Part shown: one piece after another, positions 6,021 through 11,219 of the stretch
How the letters are laid out: each line of letters starts with the position of its first letter
Numbering within the stretch: position 1 is the first letter of the stretch
Assembly (NCBI GenBank): GCA_018822835.1
Contig: JAHJJO010000141.1
Span: forward strand, 1 to 11,219
DNA from: Patescibacteria group bacterium
GTDB lineage: Bacteria > Patescibacteriota > Patescibacteriia > Patescibacteriales > JAHJJO01
Direction of reading: 5' to 3'
Length of the DNA: 11,219 bases
Program-made: the position numbers and the translations under genes
Notes under the pieces: generated by a model
Databases searched by the model: none
What the model saw: the letters and a program-made list of their open reading frames with translations, nothing else
Told to the model about the DNA's origin: nothing

Positions 6021-6828
6021 AAGTCCAATCATAAATTTAGTGTCTTATTATCACGCCACTAATAGAGCTAACCATATGGGCGATGCTTTAGAGTTCTATG
6101 TTAAGGATTTATTTTGCAATTCTGTAAATGAAAAAAATCTTGAAAAGAAAAACGAAACTTATAGTAAATATTTTTCTTATATTGGCAATCAAAATAATCC
6201 ACCAGATATTATTATCAAGCGGGGCGATGCGATAGAAGTTAAAAAAATTGAAAGTTTACGTTCGGGAATTGCGCTTAACAGTTTATATCCGAAAGACAAA
6301 CTATTTTCCGATAGTCCAATGATAACTACAGCTTGTAGAAATTGTGAGGATTGGCGGGAAAAAGATTTGGTGTATGTTATTGGTATTTCAAAAGATGACA
6401 AATTAAAAACACTATGGATCGTTTATGGTAATTGTTATTCAGCAAACAAAGAAGTTTACGAAAGAGTAAGGGATAAAATTTCAAAAGGTGTTAATAAATT
6501 ACAAAATATTGAATTTTCAGAGACCAATGAACTTGGCAGAGTAAATAAAGTTGATCCATTAGGAATAACTTATTTGCGTATTCGTGGGATGTGGGGCATC
6601 GAAAACCCTATTAAAGTTTTTGATTATATTGTCCCAACAGAGAAAAATTCTGATTTTTTTGTTAATGCAATTTTATTAAAAGAAAAATATTTGTCATTTC
6701 CAGAGAAAGATAGAAAAAATCTTGAGAATTTAGTCGGTGATAATTTTTCAATAAAAGATATAAAAATAAAATCGCCAAACAACCCAGCAAAATTGCTGGA
6801 GGCAAAGTTATTAAGTTTTAGAAAATAG
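5980..6828 (+). CDS. Type II restriction endonuclease, NgoPII family (predicted GGCC)
   Basis: This 282-residue enzyme should cut unmethylated DNA at GGCC, the specificity of NgoPII, which has a similar length. The N-terminus carries the family signature [18 protein letters not shown] at 28-45. The nuclease centre is visible as PPD (74-76) followed by AIEVKK (84-89), a PD-(D/E)xK arrangement, preceded by YIGNQNN and followed by [16 protein letters not shown] and [15 protein letters not shown] later conserved block is [16 protein letters not shown]. The start at 5980 is forced: an in-frame TAA lies at 5968-5970. There is no Shine-Dalgarno site. The stop is one base before the methyltransferase ATG, so the two are co-translated. 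All core motifs are intact, so the gene looks functional. Confidence 0.9.
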   Translation: MKTNLLIAIANLVKSPIINLVSYYHATNRANHMGDALEFYVKDLFCNSVNEKNLEKKNETYSKYFSYIGNQNNPPDIIIKRGDAIEVKKIESLRSGIALNSLYPKDKLFSDSPMITTACRNCEDWREKDLVYVIGISKDDKLKTLWIVYGNCYSANKEVYERVRDKISKGVNKLQNIEFSETNELGRVNKVDPLGITYLRIRGMWGIENPIKVFDYIVPTEKNSDFFVNAILLKEKYLSFPEKDRKNLENLVGDNFSIKDIKIKSPNNPAKLLEAKLLSFRK

Positions 6829-6829
6829 T

Positions 6830-7810
6830 ATGAAATTAGTTTCTTTATTTACAGGCGCAGGCGGATTGGATTTAGGCTTTGAAAAAGCTGGTTTTTATAT
6901 TGCTTGGGCAAATGAATATGATTTTACAATTTGGGAAACATTTAGACATAATTTCCCCAAAACGAAACTGGATAAAAGAAGTATTGTAGATGTTCCAGCA
7001 TCTGAAATTCCAGATGTTGACGGTATAATCGGCGGACCACCTTGTCAAAGTTGGAGTGAGGCAGGGGCTGGTCGTGGAATAAATGATAAGCGAGGACAGC
7101 TATTTTATGACTATATCCGCTTGTTAAAAGAAAAACAGCCAAAATTTTTTCTTGCTGAAAATGTTTCGGGTATTTTACACCCGAAACATAAAGAAGCATT
7201 TTTAAACATAATCAAAGAATTTGAAAATGCTGGATATGAAGTATCCTATAAATTATTGAACGCCAATGATTATAGTGTTCCGCAGGATCGCTTCCGCGTA
7301 ATTATAATTGGTTACCATAAAAAAATAAATAAAAAATTTTATTTTCCTGAATCTCAAAAATACAAACCCGTTTTAAAGGATGCAATTTATGATTTGCGAT
7401 TGGCAAAACCAGCCAAAGATAAAAACAAGACAAATGGCGATGAATTGAAAGTTCCCAATCATGAATATATGAATGGCGGATTTTCAACGATTTATATGTC
7501 GCGAAATAGAGTTCGTTCTTGGGATGAACCTTCTTTCACAATTCAAGCTGGCGGTCGTCATGCCCCGATTCATCCTCAAGCTCCAAAAATGAAATTTATA
7601 AGTCAAAACAAAAGAATTTTTATTCCCGGCAAAGAATATTTGTATCGCCGTTTGTCCGTAAGAGAATGTGCAAGAATACAAACTTTTCCTGACAATTTTA
7701 TTTTTAAATATCAAGATATTGCTGACGGATATAAAATGATAGGTAACGCGGTAGCTGTGAATTTTGCTAATCATTTGGCAAAAAAAATAAAGGAAGATTT
7801 GTCTTTTTAA
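6830..7810 (+). CDS. DNA cytosine-5 methyltransferase, HaeIII/NgoPII-like (predicted GGCC)
   Basis: This 326-residue enzyme transfers a methyl group from S-adenosylmethionine to cytosine C5 and should protect GGCC from the partner endonuclease. Motifs are in canonical order: [12 protein letters not shown] (7-17, SAM binding), [11 protein letters not shown] (68-76, catalytic Cys72), VI AENV (109-112), VIII QDRFRV (152-157), the target recognition region about 175-270, [20 protein letters not shown] (273-290) and X GNAV (305-308). The recognition region contains [31 protein letters not shown] and HPQAP, close to what I recall of M.HaeIII, which is the main ground for GGCC. Length matches M.HaeIII. 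It directly follows the endonuclease with one intervening base. Confidence 0.95.
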   Translation: MKLVSLFTGAGGLDLGFEKAGFYIAWANEYDFTIWETFRHNFPKTKLDKRSIVDVPASEIPDVDGIIGGPPCQSWSEAGAGRGINDKRGQLFYDYIRLLKEKQPKFFLAENVSGILHPKHKEAFLNIIKEFENAGYEVSYKLLNANDYSVPQDRFRVIIIGYHKKINKKFYFPESQKYKPVLKDAIYDLRLAKPAKDKNKTNGDELKVPNHEYMNGGFSTIYMSRNRVRSWDEPSFTIQAGGRHAPIHPQAPKMKFISQNKRIFIPGKEYLYRRLSVRECARIQTFPDNFIFKYQDIADGYKMIGNAVAVNFANHLAKKIKEDLSF

Positions 7811-7823
7811 ATTCTTAAAAATT

Positions 7824-7913
7824 ATGAATTATATAGGTAGTAAATTATCGTTGTTGGAATTTTTGGAGGAATCCATAAATAAAGTAGTTGGTAAAAACTG
7901 CGATACTTTTTAG
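7824..7913 (+). pseudogene. 5' remnant of a D12-class (Dam-like) adenine methyltransferase
   Basis: Thirteen bases after the cytosine methyltransferase stop, an ATG opens a 29-codon frame reading MNYIGSKLSLLEFLEESIN then KVVGKNCDTF before TAG. The opening (NYIGSK, a hydrophobic helix, then C-D-x-F) is what one sees at the start of D12-class N6-adenine methyltransferases just before SAM motif I (DLFAGTG). The frame ends exactly where motif I should begin, and no DPPY motif follows. This looks like an internal deletion that joined the first ~85 bases of the gene to the downstream sequence. Confidence 0.6.
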
Positions 7914-8184
7914 AAAAAAATCATTTGACAGATTTAACCAAGAAAATATTTTTTATATTCTAGTTTTACGAGATGGATTAAAAATACGAGATGGATTAAA
8001 AAATAGTTTTTTTATTTTACCTTCAAATGAAGTAGAAAAGAAAATTAAAGAAAATGCTATTTTTACCGTCAACAACAATTCTGGCTATGCGTTAAATGTT
8101 AAATTTAGAGACCAAAAAATTTATCTTGGAAATACAGATCATGAAATGAGTTATTTTCTAGATGATTGGAATTTGATAAAATAA
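7888..8184 (+). CDS. Hypothetical protein, probably 5'-truncated remnant
   Basis: The frame runs to TAA 8182-8184 and can only start at TTG (7888) inside the adenine-methyltransferase remnant, so the first ~8 codons probably belong to that other gene in a different frame. The rest (FRKKSFDRFNQENIFYILVL..., FFILPSNEVEKKIKENAIFTVN, KIYLGNTDHEMSYFLDDWNLIK) looks like the genuine C-terminal part of a soluble protein of alternating strands and helices, but I do not recognise the family. Given the neighbours, it may be the 3' end of the endonuclease once paired with the adenine methyltransferase. Codons for RDGLK(I/N) are duplicated in tandem as an 18-bp repeat near 7970-8000. No catalytic motif is visible. 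Confidence 0.45.
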   Translation: MVKTAILFRKKSFDRFNQENIFYILVLRDGLKIRDGLKNSFFILPSNEVEKKIKENAIFTVNNNSGYALNVKFRDQKIYLGNTDHEMSYFLDDWNLIK

Positions 8185-8217
8185 AGTAATAAGGTGGCGC
8201 GCCAATGACCCTCCAGA

Positions 8218-8376
8218 CAGGCTGTCTAAAAACTCCAAGCCAATTTTTGAATTCCCCACTTTAGAGTTATTTTAAATCTAAAATAGGGACGAGACCCCTA
8301 AATTAGACTATATTTTAACTCACATTCCCCACTTTTAAATTATTTTTGCGTCAAAATTGAGTTTTTAGACAGCCTG
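8218..8376. mobile_element. 159-bp MITE-like element with 18-bp perfect terminal inverted repeats
   Basis: caggctgtctaaaaactc (8218-8235) and its exact reverse complement (8359-8376) bound the element. CAGA occurs immediately outside both ends (8214-8217, 8377-8380), a possible 4-bp target duplication. Inside, attccccacttt...ttatttt occurs twice in direct orientation (8251-8273, 8324-8346; 20 of 23 match). An imperfect inverted pair (8266-8287 with 8296-8320) surrounds the central gggacgagacccc. It has no coding capacity. A solo copy of the terminal repeat is at 5263-5280. Confidence 0.7.
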
Positions 8377-8431
8377 CAGAGGCGGGCAGGAATTGGCACA
8401 GCCTCAAATTCCTCCGAAAAAAAGAATCGTC

Positions 8432-8455
8432 CCTGCCTGTGTTACGGCAGGCAGG
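8432..8455. repeat. GC-rich hairpin cctgcctg/caggcagg
   Basis: cctgcctg (8432-8439) pairs perfectly with caggcagg (8448-8455) around tgttacgg. It is followed by a GC-rich run (tccgcgagggcgtggcggaa) and then A-tracts. It stands out from the AT-rich genome and resembles short GC-rich palindromes frequent in CPR intergenic DNA. It could serve as a transcription stop for the R-M operon, but the U-tract is missing on the plus strand. Confidence 0.55.
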
Positions 8456-8517
8456 TCCGCGAGGGCGTGGCGGAAGGGGGGAAGAAAAAAAAATCGGCAC
8501 GTGCAAATTAAAAAATG

Positions 8518-8560
8518 TTCACCCCGTTAAATAATTACAAAGTAAATTTAACAGGGTGAA
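8518..8560. repeat. Stem-loop of the 'ccctgttaaat' family
   Basis: ttcaccccgttaaat (8518-8532) pairs with atttaacagggtgaa (8546-8560), matching at 14 of 15 positions across a 13-base loop. Related arms occur in the nested block at 4916-4955 and twice in the branched element at 9311-9424, so this is the simplest member of the family in this window. Confidence 0.75.
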
Positions 8561-8562
8561 GA

Positions 8563-8673
8563 AAACTTTTTTGCGAGGTGGCGAGGTTTCCGAGCGACGA
8601 CGGGGGTGCCTACCCGCCAAAGCTTTAGCGTCGGAGGGGCTTCCTTATTGGGGGTTTTGCTCAAAAAAAGTTT
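8563..8673. repeat. GC-rich repeat-like block with short inverted ends
   Basis: aaacttttttg (8563-8573) and caaaaaaagttt (8662-8673) are inverted ends around a core (gcgaggtggcgaggtttccg...cgacgacgggggtgcctacc...) far richer in GC than the flanks. Open frames cross it on both strands, but their translations are low-complexity and mutually exclusive, so I treat the block as a repeat or structured non-coding sequence. From 8674 to 8850 I see only a weak hairpin (ttcc-aaaaa-tggaa near 8774) and AT-rich DNA that probably holds the promoter of the next gene. Confidence 0.45.
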
Positions 8674-8858
8674 GAACTTCGTCCAAAAAACACCGCATTT
8701 TTTCAAAACAGGACTTTTTGTGATAATTGTTCTTTCAGATTCCCTATTGCCGAGCCGTTCTCGTTCTGCTTTTTCCAAAAATGGAAATAGAAATTATTAT
8801 ATTATAGTTTAAATATTGTTAACATTTTTTAACTCTTTAAAAATGATAAAAGGAGCAT

Positions 8859-9167
8859 ATGAAATTTATAATAAATAAAAATCAAATAACCATGGCGCCA
8901 GAGCAGTTTTTGCGTCGCGCGGGTTATGGCTATATTCGAGATAGACGCACTGACTCAGAAAGTTTTGTTCGCAGATTTGGAAATGGATTTTATCCACGGT
9001 TGCATATGTATGTTGACGAACAGAATGATCAAATTATTTTTAATCTTCATTTAGATCAAAAACAACCAAGTTATGATGGCGCGCGAGCGCATAACGCTGA
9101 ATATGATGGAACAGTGGTTGAGAAAGAAATTATGCGATTACGTGAACTCGTTAATATCGGAATTTAA
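8859..9167 (+). CDS. Conserved hypothetical protein, 102 aa, upstream of dnaG
   Basis: This is a small soluble protein with no signal or membrane segment. It begins with a strand (MKFIINKNQI), then a helix and loop PEQFLRRAGYGYIRDRRTDSESFVRR. A strongly patterned core follows: FYPRLHMYVDEQNDQIIFNLHLDQKQPSYDG, then AHNAEYDG and an acidic helix VVEKEIMRLRELV. Conserved-looking His, Asp, Gln and Tyr residues (LHLDQKQPSY, AHNAEYD) suggest a binding or catalytic pocket. I recall proteins of this style in other Patescibacteria, but no function is known to me. It has the only strong Shine-Dalgarno site I see in the window: aaaggag ending at 8855, three bases before ATG, which suggests efficient translation. 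The ATG at 8859 is fixed by that site. Confidence 0.85.
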   Translation: MKFIINKNQITMAPEQFLRRAGYGYIRDRRTDSESFVRRFGNGFYPRLHMYVDEQNDQIIFNLHLDQKQPSYDGARAHNAEYDGTVVEKEIMRLRELVNIGI

Positions 9168-9171
9168 ATTT

Positions 9172-9270
9172 TAGCGTCTATCTGCGTATATCTGCTTATA
9201 AGCATGGTGGAAAGCAGATCAACGCGGATAACAACGCAGACCTACGCAGATAAAAATGCCGAAGGCTTAT
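9172..9270. repeat. Right copy of the 'tctgcgta' island-border repeat
   Basis: This is an internally symmetric repeat: atctgcgtatatctgc on the left, gcagatcaacgcggataac and gcagacctacgcagat on the right. Read in reverse complement, it aligns with 4879-5036 end to end, except that the left copy has an ~85-base palindromic insertion. It begins 4 bases after the stop of the 102-aa gene. The 'ctgcgtaga' word is common in intergenic DNA of many bacteria. Confidence 0.75.
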
Positions 9271-9310
9271 TTTATAACGAGTGAATTATAAATTTTCAAT
9301 TTCTAATTTT

Positions 9311-9424
9311 TACCCTCGTTAAATGCGAAGCAATTTTTGCTCGCCCTGTTAAATAATTTCGTCTTTGACGAAATTCCTGCTCTGCAGGATTTAACAGGGC
9401 AAGCAAAAATTATTTAACAGGGTG
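9311..9424. repeat. Branched palindromic element of the 'ccctgttaaat' family
   Basis: The outer arms accct(c)gttaaat...aatttttgc (9312-9340) and gcaaaaattatttaacagggt (9403-9422) enclose a second stem, gccctgttaaat (9343-9354) with atttaacagggc (9389-9400). Inside that are two perfect hairpins: aatttcgtc-ttt-gacgaaatt (9355-9375) and cctgc-tct-gcagg (9376-9388). The left outer arm has a 7-base insertion (gcgaagc). The whole folds as a stem bearing two hairpins. It lies upstream of dnaG. Confidence 0.8.
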
Positions 9425-9518
9425 AAATTTCTAAACAATGATTCAATATTATAATATTTTAATGGAATTAATAGAATTAAGTTATTGATAAATTAATTCA
9501 TTGAAAATTGAAAATTTA

Positions 9519-9546
9519 TTGATAATTGATAATTGATAATTGTAAA
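9519..9546. repeat. 7-bp tandem repeat upstream of dnaG
   Basis: There are three perfect ttgataa units (9519-9539) and a fourth variant (ttgtaaa), ending 6 bases before the dnaG ATG. Just upstream, aaattgaaaatttat (9505-9519) is an exact inverted copy of 9288-9302, bracketing the branched element. The AT-rich tandem block occupies the place of the ribosome-binding site and could vary in copy number. Confidence 0.65.
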
Positions 9547-9552
9547 TTCTTT

Positions 9553-11219
9553 ATGCAGTCTTCTGATGAAATAAAATCAAAATTAGATATTATTGATGTT
9601 ATTCAAGAATACATTCAATTAAAACCTGCTGGTGTTAATTTTCGAGCTTTATGTCCGTTTCATAGGGAAAAAAGCCCGTCTTTTGTTGTGTCTCCGGAAA
9701 AGCAAATTTGGCATTGTTTTGGCGGATGTGGAAAAGGAGGAGATATTTTTTCTTTTATTATGGAAATGGAGGGGGTAAATTTTGTGGAAGCTTTAAGAAT
9801 ACTTGCTCAAAAAGCAGGAGTTGTTTTGCAAAAACAAGATCCTAAAATAATTTCTCAACGCAATCGCATTTTGGATATTTTAGAATTTAGCGCTGATTAT
9901 TATAATCAAATGTTGTTTAAAAATAATAATGCAAGCAAGATTAAAAAATATTTATTTGAACGTGGCTTGACTGAAGATACTATTAGAGAATGGAAGATCG
10001 GATATAGTCCTGAAAGCTGGGATGATGTAATTAATGTATTAAAAAATCAAAAATATAGCGAAAGCGAAATTTTTTCAGCTGGTTTGTCTGTAAAAAAAGA
10101 AGGAATTAATAGATTTTACAATAGATTTAGAAATAGAATTATGTTTCCAATTTGCGACGCAAACGGAGTAGTGGTTGGTTTTTCTGCAAGAGTAAATCCA
10201 GAGAAAGAACAAGAAGAAAAATTAGGAAAATACATTAACACTCCGCAAACAGCAGTTTATGATAAAAGTAAAATTTTATTTGGTTTAGATAAAGCAAAAA
10301 CAACGATTAGAAATGAAAAAACAGTCATTATTGTTGAGGGTCAAATGGACGTAATTACAGCGCATCAGCATGGATTTAAAAATGTCATAGCTTCTTCCGG
10401 AACAGCCTTAACTTCTGAACAAATTAAATTAATAAAGCGTTGGACAAATAATATTTCTTTAGCTTTTGACATGGATGCGGCAGGTCAAATGGCGGCTGAT
10501 CGCGGGATTAAGGAAGCAATGGCACAAGAAATGAATATTAAAATTATTATTATACCATTCGGCAAAGACCCTGATGAATGCATTAAAAACAATCCTGATG
10601 AATGGAAAAAAGCAGTGGAAAACGCCCAGCAGTTTATGCAATATTATTTTGATAAAATATTTGCAGGACTAGATTTAGAAAAAATTGAAAATCGTCGTGA
10701 GGGCGCTAAAAATTTATTGTCTATTATTATAAAACTTGAAAATAAAATTGAGCAGGATTTCTGGTTAAAAAAATTAAGCGCAAAAATTGATGTTAATGAA
10801 TTTATTTTACGTGAAACCATAAATCAAGCCATACCAAGAAACGCCAAAAAAATATATCAAGAAAACACACCAAAAAACAACAATGTTAACAGTCTAAAAA
10901 GTAGAGAAGAAAAATTATCCGAGTTGCTATTGGCTTTAATAATAAAATTTCCTGCTTTAATAGAATATGTTGTTGATCATATTGACACAGATCACATTAT
11001 AGGATTTGAGAATAAAGAAATTTACAAAAACCTAATAATTTATTATAATGATATGAAAGAGGTTAATTATAATAAATTTCAAAATTGGCTGAAAAATAAA
11101 AGCGACAATAGCCAGCTTGCAATATTAGACAAGTTGGTTCTTTTGGGTGATAAAGATTTTTATAACATAGATAACGAACAAGCAAAACAAGAAATTATTA
11201 AAATTAATTTGGATTTAAA
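9553..11219 (+). CDS. dnaG: DNA primase DnaG (3' end outside the window)
   Basis: This enzyme makes RNA primers for DNA replication with the replicative helicase. The first 555 codons are present, and the frame is still open at the window edge. The N-terminal CHC2 zinc-binding domain has CPFH (34-37) and CFGGC (55-59), with REKSPSF and FIMEMEGVNFVEALRILA around it. The spacing of the last two cysteines is C-x3-C, one residue more than the usual C-x2-C. The polymerase core follows: RFRNRIMFPICD (191-202) and VGFSARV. The Toprim domain has VIIVEGQMDV (258-267), ASSGTALT and LAFDMDAAG (303-311), supplying the metal-binding Glu and DxD, then FGKDPDE (336-342). The part after ~residue 450 should be the helicase-binding region, and is less conserved. 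There is no Shine-Dalgarno site before the ATG at 9553. Confidence 0.95.
   Translation, partial: MQSSDEIKSKLDIIDVIQEYIQLKPAGVNFRALCPFHREKSPSFVVSPEKQIWHCFGGCGKGGDIFSFIMEMEGVNFVEALRILAQKAGVVLQKQDPKIISQRNRILDILEFSADYYNQMLFKNNNASKIKKYLFERGLTEDTIREWKIGYSPESWDDVINVLKNQKYSESEIFSAGLSVKKEGINRFYNRFRNRIMFPICDANGVVVGFSARVNPEKEQEEKLGKYINTPQTAVYDKSKILFGLDKAKTTIRNEKTVIIVEGQMDVITAHQHGFKNVIASSGTALTSEQIKLIKRWTNNISLAFDMDAAGQMAADRGIKEAMAQEMNIKIIIIPFGKDPDECIKNNPDEWKKAVENAQQFMQYYFDKIFAGLDLEKIENRREGAKNLLSIIIKLENKIEQDFWLKKLSAKIDVNEFILRETINQAIPRNAKKIYQENTPKNNNVNSLKSREEKLSELLLALIIKFPALIEYVVDHIDTDHIIGFENKEIYKNLIIYYNDMKEVNYNKFQNWLKNKSDNSQLAILDKLVLLGDKDFYNIDNEQAKQEIIKINLDL

Noticed and set aside
6942..7774. Several minus-strand open frames of 60-96 residues
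   Set aside because: They are antisense shadows of the cytosine methyltransferase, whose motifs are complete on the plus strand.
8548..8812. Overlapping open frames on both strands (76 and 68 residues)
   Set aside because: They are mutually overlapping, basic and low-complexity, and follow a GC-rich repeat block; neither has a ribosome-binding site or recognisable domain.
8185..8858. A known structural RNA (tmRNA, RNase P RNA, SRP RNA, 6S RNA) in the GC-rich gap
   Set aside because: I looked for tmRNA end sequences and RNase P-like conserved words and saw none; only repeat-type hairpins are supported.
1..11219. Recoding of TGA as glycine (code 25, as in Gracilibacteria/SR1)
   Set aside because: Long genes (beta-propeller, methyltransferase, 555 codons of dnaG) have no in-frame TGA, so the standard code suffices.

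Overview
The window is AT-rich, uses the standard code (long frames contain no in-frame TGA, and every stop I could read is TAA or TAG) and mostly lacks Shine-Dalgarno sites. It is crowded with short palindromic intergenic repeats. Together with the style of the small conserved proteins and of DnaG, this suggests a Patescibacteria/CPR bacterium, probably of the Parcubacteria type. That placement is inference from sequence style; there is no rRNA here to test it.

Left part (1-4865): the tail of a probable membrane protein (possibly a polysaccharide flippase), a 105-residue protein of unknown function between two hairpin repeats, and a 758-residue lipoprotein of the secreted C-terminal beta-propeller family. 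Two family-2 glycosyltransferases follow on the minus strand, convergent with the lipoprotein gene. This half looks like a cell-surface or glycan region. The larger glycosyltransferase carries an in-frame 70-bp perfect palindromic element in its coding sequence.

Middle part (4866-9271): an accessory island. It opens and closes with copies of one ~100-bp repeat in opposite orientation; the left copy is interrupted by other palindromes. Inside are several mobile-looking palindromic elements and a type II restriction-modification operon: small XRE regulator, NgoPII-like endonuclease, and HaeIII-like cytosine-5 methyltransferase. Both enzymes point to GGCC. The operon contains two gene scraps that look like 5' ends of other DNA methyltransferases, so the locus seems to have hosted several R-M modules. 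A gene-free, GC-richer repeat zone (8185-8858) and a conserved 102-residue protein of unknown function complete the island.

Right part (9272-11219): a branched palindromic element, a short tandem repeat, and the first 555 codons of DNA primase (dnaG), which runs off the window.

I found no tRNA, rRNA, CRISPR array or complete transposase. The most distinctive content is the repeat ecology: nested elements, an element tolerated inside a protein, and two elements that fold as one stem carrying two hairpins.
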